NCBI GenBank assembly: GCA_016212665.1
Contig: JACREZ010000009.1
Location: 1 to 64,000, forward strand
Source: Ignavibacteriota bacterium
GTDB taxonomy: Bacteria > Bacteroidota > Ignavibacteria > UBA10030 > SZUA-254
Direction: 5' to 3'
DNA length: 64,000 nt
The notes under the pieces are model-generated. The model made no database searches, had not been told where the DNA came from, and was given only the letters and a program-made list of their open reading frames with translations. The stretch's first letter is position 1; every line of letters starts with the position of its first letter. This document shows, piece by piece, positions 24,631 to 32,410 of the stretch. The translations under genes were made by a program, and so were the position numbers.

Positions 24631-24663
24631 GAGCTAAAAACATCAAGATATATTAGAAACATT

Positions 24664-25125
24664 ATGAGTCAAATAACAAGTGATAACGGTCCTAAGCAGG
24701 AACGTGAGAAAAAAGAAGTACGGACTTCATTAACCGAACCTTCTTATAAAAAAAACAATCTTTTCTACATTATTTTTGGATTTATTTTAATTCTGGTAAT
24801 CGCTGTCTTAACGTTAATGTATTATACAAATTATACAAAAAGCGAACGAGTACTCTTTTTTGGATTGGTGTTATCGGTTATTATTATGTACTGTTTGAAG
24901 ATCATGCAAGATGCTAAACATACATCATCTAAGGGCAACGATAAACCACAACAAGACTTCGAAAGAACAATTCAAACGATAGAAAGGATTTCAGATGTTA
25001 AGATTAAAGATTTGGTAATAGCACAAATTATCTTGAATGAATCCGGCTTACAACTTACATCCGAATTGTTAAATTCGATTGAAAACAAAGATAAGGACAA
25101 CAAACCTAACGGAGGAAAACCATAA
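24664..25125 (+). CDS. Small two-helix membrane protein, first of an unknown three-gene set
   Basis: 153 residues from the ATG at 24664 (MSQITSDNG); the frame extends upstream only through the MITE. Two membrane helices are visible, residues about 35-57 (FYIIFGFILILVIAVLTL) and 64-82 (VLFFGLVLSVIIMYCLKIM). A charged cytoplasmic tail with a helix FERTIQTIERISDVKIKDLV follows. No family is recognised. Its stop overlaps the next ATG (TAATG), so the two genes are coupled. Confidence 0.75.
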   Translation: MSQITSDNGPKQEREKKEVRTSLTEPSYKKNNLFYIIFGFILILVIAVLTLMYYTNYTKSERVLFFGLVLSVIIMYCLKIMQDAKHTSSKGNDKPQQDFERTIQTIERISDVKIKDLVIAQIILNESGLQLTSELLNSIENKDKDNKPNGGKP

Positions 25126-26447
25126 TGGAGACTATTATCAATTTTACATGGAATTTTTTCATATTTTTATTTTCAGTTCTTCTCTTTAGTTTTCTCGTCA
25201 TTATTCTGTATGCCATACTGTATTTCTTCACGCGAAGATACTCTACCATACATCATCCACATCAGGATATTTTCGGAGTACACGGTTTACCACCGGAAGC
25301 GCAAGAGAACTTAAAAAAAATAGGATTGGATTTCTTCTTTGCAGGTAGATCGGAAGAACGAAAATGGTATTGGAAATTATTTGATGAACCGGATGAGAAT
25401 AATCGAATACGATTTTTAGGACTATTACCTTTCGACCATAAAGTCATTCTCGGAGACCACGAGAAAGTTTCACGATTAGTATTCCGAAGATTACTGCTAC
25501 GGTATAAACAACTCGGCATATTAACCAAATTAACAGAGGAGCAACTCAGTGGAAGGATCGAGAAGAAGAATGAAAATTTGGAAATAACCGAAACAAAGCA
25601 CTTTCGAGATTCTAATAACAGTGATAGATTTGATTATAAGCAATCAGTAGAAAAAAAAATATACGAACCCCCATTTGGAAGTTCGGGACTAATAAGTTAT
25701 AAACACGCTATCACCGATTTATTTGTTGAAAAAGCAATAACATACCTTGAAATTCAAGCGGCGAAATACAAAAAGTGGGGGCATTTTGCTTACACTCTTG
25801 GACTGATAACGATAGTTTTCGCTACCGTTTTTTCCGGTGCGTTGTATTTACACAGATCCCATACTTCATTAAATGATGTTATCGAGCGATTGAATATTTG
25901 GGATGAAAGTAATAGAAAGATTACTGATCAAAGCCAAATTACAATAATCAATAAGAATGGTACGGCTAATCAAGATACAATTCAACAAATTGTTATGAGA
26001 GTTTATGATTCAAAAACCGGTTTGATGTATGCAAAAATTGATTCCTTAGAAAGGAATATCATTCATTATGGCAGCGAAACAGGTGAATGGTATTCTGTTG
26101 CAGAAAAATTTATCCTTGGATTTACGTTCTATGGTTTTTTAGTTCTCGCAGCGGTTGGGCTTTGGAGATTTGGTCGAGCTATGTTAGACCAGGCTGAACG
26201 GCTGTTAGAACGGCGACATGCCTTACGCCAAGGAAGATTATTTGTTCACCTTCATAACGGTGAACTAACAATTGACGATATGGAAAAAGCTTTTAATTGG
26301 AATGTCTCACAACCTAATGCTTTCAGTCATATGTCAACTGATGCAAAAGCACCGTGGGGTGTTGTCCTCAGTGAAGCGATAAAGGCAGGTGCAGAAGTTG
26401 CAAAAACTACTAAGGCTGCAAAAGAAAAAGAATCTAAAAAGGAATAA
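25125..26447 (+). CDS. Membrane protein of unknown function
   Basis: 440 residues. An N-terminal membrane helix (about 8-33), a cytoplasmic domain of about 180 residues (HGLPPEAQENLKKIGLDF, NRIRFLGLLPFDHKV), then a second helix (about 221-243), an extracytoplasmic loop (TSLNDVIERLN...GSETGEWYSVAEK) and a third helix (about 330-350) with a basic flank ERLLERRHALRQGR. The tail is alanine/lysine-rich. The topology resembles a sensor or scaffold, but no motif identifies it. Translation is coupled to the 153-residue membrane protein upstream. Confidence 0.75.
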   Translation: METIINFTWNFFIFLFSVLLFSFLVIILYAILYFFTRRYSTIHHPHQDIFGVHGLPPEAQENLKKIGLDFFFAGRSEERKWYWKLFDEPDENNRIRFLGLLPFDHKVILGDHEKVSRLVFRRLLLRYKQLGILTKLTEEQLSGRIEKKNENLEITETKHFRDSNNSDRFDYKQSVEKKIYEPPFGSSGLISYKHAITDLFVEKAITYLEIQAAKYKKWGHFAYTLGLITIVFATVFSGALYLHRSHTSLNDVIERLNIWDESNRKITDQSQITIINKNGTANQDTIQQIVMRVYDSKTGLMYAKIDSLERNIIHYGSETGEWYSVAEKFILGFTFYGFLVLAAVGLWRFGRAMLDQAERLLERRHALRQGRLFVHLHNGELTIDDMEKAFNWNVSQPNAFSHMSTDAKAPWGVVLSEAIKAGAEVAKTTKAAKEKESKKE

Positions 26448-26463
26448 TTAAAATAATCCAAGG

Positions 26464-26518
26464 GCGTCATGGACCACTCCATGACGCAACATCAGTGTCA
26501 CGGTATGGACCGTGACAC
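26464..26518. repeat. Two perfect 24-nt hairpins in tandem
   Basis: GCGTCATGGA-CCAC-TCCATGACGC (26464-26487) and GTGTCACGGT-ATGG-ACCGTGACAC (26495-26518): each a 10-bp perfect stem with a 4-nt loop. The two have the same architecture but different sequence. They lie between the membrane-protein gene and the helical-protein gene and might terminate or stabilise the transcript, although no U-run follows. Confidence 0.75.
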
Positions 26519-26588
26519 CCCGGAAAAGAAAACAAATTTTTCAAAACTATAATCAACTAACTATTCATAACAATCAAGGATTAAACTT

Positions 26589-27311
26589 ATGGCAGACAAA
26601 AACTTTCCTACAATGTTTCAGACCATCAGGGATTTGCGGGATGCAACGACTTCAATGTCTGGATTTTCACCAAGACAAAATGCAATCAAAGCCGCCAGCT
26701 TAGATGAAAAAATCAACACGCTCCACGGCTATGATACAACCATCAACGAGAAGGAGAATGTCCTCCGGGGATTTCAGACAGAGCGGAACATTCTCGTTGA
26801 CGGAAAGGAGGAAGAGGATGGCAAGGATGGACTCGTCCGGCTCACCCGGCAAATCATCAAATATGTTGATGGCTTGGGAGATGAGTACGATTCCGATGTT
26901 GACACATTGAAAAAAATCCTCGCGAAGATGGCGCCAAGTTCCACCCGTCGCAAACCTGTGGATGACAAAGATAAAACCCGTAGCACCTCCGAGCAGAGTT
27001 TTGAATCAATGGTAAAACATGCGGAGAAAGTCTATGACACAATCAAAACCATCCCCGATTACGCTCCTGCGGATGAAAAAATTACTCTTGCTAAATTCAA
27101 AACCGATGTTGACCGTCTCAGTGAATTGAACTCGCTTATCCACAACATGGAGAACAAAGAATTGAAACCGCTCCGGAAGAAACGCTTAACCGAATACACA
27201 TCCCAAACAAGTGGCGTTGCCAAAATTTTACAGGAGACGAAAAAGTACGTCGCCGGCAATTATGGTCTTCGCTCGGATGAGTATAGTCAGATTAAACATT
27301 TGAAGGCGTGA
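26589..27311 (+). CDS. Helical cytoplasmic protein of unknown function
   Basis: 240 residues, no signal peptide or membrane helix. The chain is almost all charged helix with coiled-coil character (INTLHGYDTTINEKENVLRGF, LVRLTRQIIKYVDGLG, FKTDVDRLSELNSLIHNMEN). A proline/serine/lysine segment in the middle reads MAPSSTRRKPVDDKDK. I believe similar proteins occur in other Bacteroidota but know no function. It follows two coupled membrane-protein genes and could be their soluble partner. Confidence 0.7.
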   Translation: MADKNFPTMFQTIRDLRDATTSMSGFSPRQNAIKAASLDEKINTLHGYDTTINEKENVLRGFQTERNILVDGKEEEDGKDGLVRLTRQIIKYVDGLGDEYDSDVDTLKKILAKMAPSSTRRKPVDDKDKTRSTSEQSFESMVKHAEKVYDTIKTIPDYAPADEKITLAKFKTDVDRLSELNSLIHNMENKELKPLRKKRLTEYTSQTSGVAKILQETKKYVAGNYGLRSDEYSQIKHLKA

Positions 27312-27709
27312 CCATTGGAGTGTTGGAGTGTTGGAGTGATGGAGTGTTGGAGTGATGGAGTGTTGGAGGAATGGAGAAATGGAGTTTTTCAGAATGAATA
27401 TTCCTTACTCCATCAATCCACGACTCCAACGCTCCATCAATGCAATCTTTCAACCAAGTGCATCACGAACTATTCCCTACGGGTCAAAGACCATTACGCA
27501 ACTGTGCCGCTGTGTGAATATTGATACCCAAGACAAAAATATAGAAATAACACAACCACCAAATCAATAACTATTTTGTCCTGAAAGTAGGAATACGGTT
27601 TTTGTTCGATTAACAGATGTATGCGGCAGTTAATATGGGCGTAAAAGATATGTTCCGTGATACGCCGTTTAAAAATTTACCAAGAACATAAGTTTTTTTG
27701 AAGGTCAGT
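27312..27709. repeat. Gene-free spacer with inverted 8-bp repeat arrays
   Basis: 27315-27375 is a run of 8-base steps (GGAGTGTT, GGAGTGAT, GGAGGAAT) and 27405-27455 holds complementary steps (ACTCCATC, ACTCCAAC). They can pair into a long imperfect stem. The remainder to 27709 shows nothing recognisable apart from AT-rich DNA before the next gene. Confidence 0.75.
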
Positions 27710-28495
27710 ATGAAAACCATTGTACCATATCTCACTACAATTGTATTCCTGTTGTTCATCTCATGTTCAGAGGATGAACAACCATCGGGTCCTCCGCCCC
27801 CGCCGCCACCGAAGAAAATTTCGGTACGTGGTTACGGTGCGCTACTTGAAAGTTCGTATTACAAAATATGGTCAGATAGTAGCTGGGAAAAATTCAACCG
27901 GCTGATTACAGTCAACCGTGTTTTATATGCTACAACCATTGACAATCACCAGAACGAATTTTATTACAGCGAGTTTGGTTATGCCGGCGTAAAACCAAAA
28001 GGTCAACCACTCTTACTGTTTGATAGTATTCCTGCGCCATTACCGGAAACACTCATTGCGATGGAAACATATAGGCGTCGTACAACCTATACGTATGGAG
28101 GAAACAACTATACAGTAGTTACAGACCAAATATTACTTGATACTGCAACTGTGACAGTGAGTTTTGGTACTTTTTCTTCGTGCCTTTGGTTTAAAACAAT
28201 AAACAGAGTAGCCGTAAACGGCTATCTACAAGAAACGGATTCAAGGACATGGTTGGCAAAAGGTCCTTCAAGCATTCAGTATGAATCGCATGTAGAAGAG
28301 CGGTTTAAAATGGTAAGAGGAAGAGTTAACGGGCAGGGCTGGGGAATGCCGTATCCAAAATCGCAACCGGATTCTCCGATGCTCAGTCCATCCAATCTCT
28401 CTGCTATTGTTCTGAAACCGTTACTTACGGGAAATGTTTTTGAAAAGAATTTTGTGCGGTTGAGAACATCATTTACTGAGACACCCAAAAAATAA
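27710..28495 (+). CDS. Lipoprotein with poly-proline linker
   Basis: 261 residues from the ATG at 27710 (a TTG 12 nt upstream is the alternative). The signal peptide ends in the lipobox LLFISC, so the mature protein is a membrane-attached lipoprotein. Directly after it comes SEDEQPSGPPPPPPPKK, a rigid linker, then a beta-rich domain of about 210 residues (YYSEFGYAGVKPKG, TTYTYGGNNYTVVTDQ). No known domain is recognised. Confidence 0.8.
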   Translation: MKTIVPYLTTIVFLLFISCSEDEQPSGPPPPPPPKKISVRGYGALLESSYYKIWSDSSWEKFNRLITVNRVLYATTIDNHQNEFYYSEFGYAGVKPKGQPLLLFDSIPAPLPETLIAMETYRRRTTYTYGGNNYTVVTDQILLDTATVTVSFGTFSSCLWFKTINRVAVNGYLQETDSRTWLAKGPSSIQYESHVEERFKMVRGRVNGQGWGMPYPKSQPDSPMLSPSNLSAIVLKPLLTGNVFEKNFVRLRTSFTETPKK

Positions 28496-28612
28496 TAACT
28501 CTCTGAAAGAGGAACTAATGAAAAGTTCAACATTGTTTACAAACACAGTTAGCAAAATAACGCTGATTTCAAATTAACTAAACATCTTCAATCACCATTA
28601 CAGGAGAACGCC

Positions 28613-30100
28613 ATGAGATTCAAATTATGTTGCATCATTATCTTCATCACAATGTTCATCAATGTTCTTTCCGCGCAATATGTCGTTTCGTATCCATATC
28701 TGCTTGAAGAAACTTATTCATCCGAATTTTATATCGGGTCGAGATACTTCACCATTCCTCGTGGAGGAGATTCTTATACATCTATCAGAATAAGAAGTAT
28801 GTCGGATGGCTTTTCAGGATTGATACGAGATTCTTATTCCGATTATTTTCTTAATTCTGCCAATGCACTCTCCGACAAAAAAGAATTGTTCGGAGACCTT
28901 GGTTCAGTATATAGTGGTGGAAAATTTCTCCTGGGCGGGTATTTCCCTACAGATAATTTTTCTGCCAGTGCGTTTGTAGGATTAGATAATTTACGCTCAA
29001 CTACTTCCAATCAATATACATCGTATGGAACAAGCAGTTCATTTTCGACCGAAACTACCAATCAAAAATATTCGCCTCATCAATACAATATTTCTTTTAG
29101 TGTTGCGAAACCGGTCTCGGAGGATAAGCGAATTGGAATCCTCTATCAATACGTGAACATTGATAACATCAGTAGAACCGATAGAATAAGTACCAGCACT
29201 TCCAGTTCTTATCGAAGTAATTCTGCTCGATATTCAGACTATTCTACGAATGGAAATATTCACAAAGTTGAATTCGGATTAACTTCTGCAAGTGAAAACC
29301 ACGAACTTGATGTTCGTTTACGCGGTTTACTCTCTTCATATGATTTAACTAACTCGTATGATAATACAACCTATTCATTTTCCGGTACTTCTTCATCAAA
29401 ATACTTTCAACGCCAGCATATCCCCAGTACTGTTGATGCGGAAGGTGTATTTATTCTTGTTGGATGCGGTAGTAGTTCTTCTGAGAATAATTACACAAAA
29501 TATGTATCTGAAATCGGATACACATCGTATGAGCTTTCAGGGACACGACTTAATTATGATTCGAGTGGTTCACAATCAAAACAAACCGGTGTTCATTCAA
29601 CCAAGGGAAAAATCTGGGATTTGAAATTTGGTGCAGGCTTTGAACATCATCTTTCAGAATGGTTCACACTTTTCTTCGGACCATCAATCGCTTATTTAAG
29701 TAATACTTTTGATAATATTGATTACAGAAAAAGATATTCTAAAAGTGGTTCAACCACTGATTCATCAACCCAATCGCAATCGTCAAATAAAAAATTAGTA
29801 AGTTATGCACTCAGGTTCCCAATTGGAGTTGAATATACATTGAACGAGTACGTATATTTTCGTGGTGGATTAGAACCGATGTACCTGAAGGGAAAACGTT
29901 ACAACAGTTCGTATTCTAATACATCGTATTACTACACGTCGCAACGCAGCGATTACGAAAGAGAAGAGGACGGTCTTTCACTATCAGCAAATTCCGGAGT
30001 GACATTTCAACACCAAGACTACGGCGAACTCAATATCATGTTAGGAAACATACTGACTGATATGAAATACTGGTCGTTCTCTATGAGGTATTGGTTGTAA
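28613..30100 (+). CDS. Probable outer-membrane beta-barrel protein
   Basis: 495 residues with a signal peptide (MRFKLCCIIIFITMFINVLSAQ). The remainder is rich in Ser, Tyr and Thr and shows many alternating amphipathic strands (GKFLLGGYFPTDNFSASAF, HKVEFGLTSASENHELDVRL, YVYFRGGLEPMYLKG), ending in SFSMRYWL, whose aromatic-rich end suits BAM-dependent outer-membrane insertion. No transport or enzyme motif is seen. A strong hairpin terminator follows at 30130. Confidence 0.7.
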   Translation: MRFKLCCIIIFITMFINVLSAQYVVSYPYLLEETYSSEFYIGSRYFTIPRGGDSYTSIRIRSMSDGFSGLIRDSYSDYFLNSANALSDKKELFGDLGSVYSGGKFLLGGYFPTDNFSASAFVGLDNLRSTTSNQYTSYGTSSSFSTETTNQKYSPHQYNISFSVAKPVSEDKRIGILYQYVNIDNISRTDRISTSTSSSYRSNSARYSDYSTNGNIHKVEFGLTSASENHELDVRLRGLLSSYDLTNSYDNTTYSFSGTSSSKYFQRQHIPSTVDAEGVFILVGCGSSSSENNYTKYVSEIGYTSYELSGTRLNYDSSGSQSKQTGVHSTKGKIWDLKFGAGFEHHLSEWFTLFFGPSIAYLSNTFDNIDYRKRYSKSGSTTDSSTQSQSSNKKLVSYALRFPIGVEYTLNEYVYFRGGLEPMYLKGKRYNSSYSNTSYYYTSQRSDYEREEDGLSLSANSGVTFQHQDYGELNIMLGNILTDMKYWSFSMRYWL

Positions 30101-30129
30101 GAAGAGTATCCTCTGAAAGCACAAACAAC

Positions 30130-30155
30130 GGTGTCGGGAGGAAACTTCCGACACC
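30130..30155. terminator. Bidirectional hairpin terminator
   Basis: GGTGTCGG-(10 nt)-CCGACACC followed by TATATTTT on the plus side. It sits between converging genes (outer-membrane protein and SSS symporter) and could end both transcripts. Confidence 0.75.
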
Positions 30156-30162
30156 TATATTT

Positions 30163-31674
30163 TCATTTGGTTCTTTCTAATTTTCCCATCACCCACATCA
30201 ACAATGAGACACTGAGTCCGGGATACATCGGCTCAACTCCGAATGGATAAACACCATCTTTTCCGAGCATCAACCAGCACAGAGAAGTCAGCCACCCGAA
30301 CAACATTGAAAGAAAAGCAAAGCGGGCTGATATTTTCAGTCGCTCAAAATAACCGGACACCAACGGCACAAGCAAACCCGGAATCACCACTGTTCCGAGA
30401 GTGTACCAAATTTTCACTACGCTCGGAACCAGCAATGCAAGAATTACAGAAGCGAGAAATGAAATAATCAAACCAAACCGAATCAGCGTTATCGAAGATG
30501 ATTTCGGATTTCGGATTTCGGATTTCGGATTTTCAGAATTCTCATTTTGCTCGTCACTTGAATCCTGAATGCTGTATCCTGAATCCTGAATCTTAAATCC
30601 CAAAACACGAAACCCAAAACTCAAACCTCTAAACAAAAAACCATTCACTGATAATCCCTCAATTATATCTCTCCCCAACGTCTGCGCCGAAACTAACGCC
30701 AGTGTGTTCAGTGTTGACATGATTGTCGCCAACATTCCGACATAAAATAATCCCTTCGCAATCGGGGGAAGCACCGCTTCGGCAAGCATCGGATACGCTT
30801 TCATCGGTTCTTCAAGATTCGGAAGCGCGGCTCGTGCGTACAATCCTGCAGTTGCTGTGAGAAAATCAAACACAAGCCAAAACAAAATCGAAACAAGAAT
30901 TCCCTTTTGTGCAGTCGCTCCGTCTTTCGCCGCGTAACAACGTTGATGAAACGCAGGGTCAACGAGCGTCCACAACGCGATAAAGAACCAGACAAGAATA
31001 TATTGCCACGAATTTCCCCCATGCATCGTTAAATGCAACGGTGGTAACTTTGATTGAAGAAATTCCAGCCCGCCAAAGGAAGAGACACAAAACGGAATGA
31101 TAATCGCGAAGCCAAGAAACATGAACACAAACTCGACTTTGTCTGTATCCACATCAGAACGAAATCCCCCAAAAAATAAATATGAAACGGAGACAACTGC
31201 CGTAATAAGTACACTGACCAACATACTCCATCCGAAGAGCATTTGGAGAAAAATACTCAGCATCAAAATGTACGGCGCGGGCGTCATCAGAATGAACGTG
31301 AGAACGGAGCCGAGGAGCGCCGTCTTCTTATCATACGATTGCTCCAACTTATCGGGAATGGAAACAAGATTTGTTTCACGGATTTTTTTTGCAAGGACAA
31401 AAGCAAATATCGCCGCAAAAATATAATATGGGACTCCCTGTGTTACCCAGTTTGAAATTCCGTAACGATAAGAAAACTCACCGACGCCAAGTATCCCGCC
31501 GTACCATGTCGAAACGAGCGTCATCACAAAGACCGGAAGCGTAAGCGAACGTCCGGCGAGAAGGAAATCCTCATCACTCGTTTGCTTTTTTCTTGCTGAA
31601 CGAAATCCTACAAAAAGTATGATTCCGAAATACGCAAAGATAATCAGGTAATCAGGAAAACCGAGATGAATCAA
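30163..31674 (-). CDS. Sodium:solute symporter (SSS family), predicted thiamine or precursor transporter
   Basis: 503 residues with about 13 membrane helices, beginning FPDYLIIFAYFGIILFVGF and carrying the SSS signature region VTLVSTWYGGILGVGEFSYRYG. Residues about 342-392, a cytoplasmic loop, are replaced by a polar low-complexity segment (GFKIQDSGYSIQDSSDEQNENS, NPKSEIRNPKSSS) made by 7-bp tandem repeats. It is the third gene after a TPP riboswitch, thiamine receptor and thiamine pyrophosphokinase. SSS members under THI control (ThiV-like) have been proposed to carry thiamine or its precursors; that role is inferred from context here. Confidence 0.85.
   Translation of the reverse strand: MIHLGFPDYLIIFAYFGIILFVGFRSARKKQTSDEDFLLAGRSLTLPVFVMTLVSTWYGGILGVGEFSYRYGISNWVTQGVPYYIFAAIFAFVLAKKIRETNLVSIPDKLEQSYDKKTALLGSVLTFILMTPAPYILMLSIFLQMLFGWSMLVSVLITAVVSVSYLFFGGFRSDVDTDKVEFVFMFLGFAIIIPFCVSSFGGLEFLQSKLPPLHLTMHGGNSWQYILVWFFIALWTLVDPAFHQRCYAAKDGATAQKGILVSILFWLVFDFLTATAGLYARAALPNLEEPMKAYPMLAEAVLPPIAKGLFYVGMLATIMSTLNTLALVSAQTLGRDIIEGLSVNGFLFRGLSFGFRVLGFKIQDSGYSIQDSSDEQNENSENPKSEIRNPKSSSITLIRFGLIISFLASVILALLVPSVVKIWYTLGTVVIPGLLVPLVSGYFERLKISARFAFLSMLFGWLTSLCWLMLGKDGVYPFGVEPMYPGLSVSLLMWVMGKLERTK
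30497..30640. repeat. 7-bp tandem repeats inside the SSS symporter gene
   Basis: GATTTCG repeated four times exactly, then GAATCCT, GAATGCT, GTATCCT, GAATCCT, GAATCTT, AAATCCC and further decayed steps. The frame stays open and the segment falls in a cytoplasmic loop. Confidence 0.85.
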
Positions 31675-31728
31675 TTTCGAAAGTACAATGTAGTTGAGTA
31701 GTTGAGATTATGAGTATCAAGCATCGAA

Positions 31729-32346
31729 TCAATGAAAACGATAAAGCAAGAGAATCCCCTTTTTCACTGAAACTGAAATAGACGACGAAAGCGCCTCGTT
31801 ACTTATTCCCTCCTGCACTCCAATTTCCACGACGGAATTATTCAGTTCATACTTGAGATTATTCGTTGTAACACCGACACATCTTCCGAAAGGAATAAGC
31901 GAAAGTTTCTCCCCCTTTTTTGTTTTGATGGTTTCAGATTTTTTTATTCTTGTGAGAACACCAACCGAATCAACAAATCGTAATCCAATGTTCTTCCCGA
32001 ATTTTTTGAAGCATCCAAGACTCCCCGTCGTATGGTCTAACCTATCTCCGAACGCACCAATAATATCAGCCGAGGTGATTCCTTGCTCAATGCAGTATTG
32101 AATCGCTTTCTCTAAATCCGTGCTGTGTTCATTATTGATATGCAATTGTGGTACATCCTTGAAATACCTCTTCGTCGAAGCAGTCACCGAATCAAAATCA
32201 CCGAGAATAATTGTGGGCTGAATATGTAACGCTCTTGCATGATTCGCTCCTCCATCCGCGCAGATTACAACATCTGCCAATTGTTCTAACGAACGAACAA
32301 TCCGCATCGATGGCAAAGAACCATTTGCTATAATTAATGCTTTCAT
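31729..32346 (-). CDS. thiN: Thiamine pyrophosphokinase
   Basis: 205 residues, usual family length. CADGGANHARAL, PTIILGDFDSVTA and NNEHSTDLEKAIQYC are the conserved TPK motifs, with Asp residues for Mg-ATP binding. IIGAFGDRLDHTTGSL completes the active-site signature. The enzyme converts thiamine + ATP to thiamine pyrophosphate + AMP in the cytoplasm. It is second in the riboswitch-led operon, matching salvage of imported thiamine. Confidence 0.95.
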   Translation of the reverse strand: MKALIIANGSLPSMRIVRSLEQLADVVICADGGANHARALHIQPTIILGDFDSVTASTKRYFKDVPQLHINNEHSTDLEKAIQYCIEQGITSADIIGAFGDRLDHTTGSLGCFKKFGKNIGLRFVDSVGVLTRIKKSETIKTKKGEKLSLIPFGRCVGVTTNNLKYELNNSVVEIGVQEGISNEALSSSISVSVKKGILLLYRFH

Positions 32347-32374
32347 TTTTTGATTTACAAAAATCTAGAACCTC

Positions 32375-32410
32375 AAAACAGGAAACCGGAAACAGAAAAC
32401 AGGAAACTCT
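32375..32410. repeat. Short 7-bp repeat between thiN and receptor gene
   Basis: AAACAGG, AAACCGG, AAACAGA, AAACAGG, AAACTCT steps fill the spacer after the TonB-dependent receptor. Confidence 0.7.

Noticed and set aside
24454-24663. N-terminal extension of the 153-residue membrane protein
   Set aside because: It is translated from the MITE and its flank; the ATG at 24664 gives a normal cytoplasmic N-terminus.
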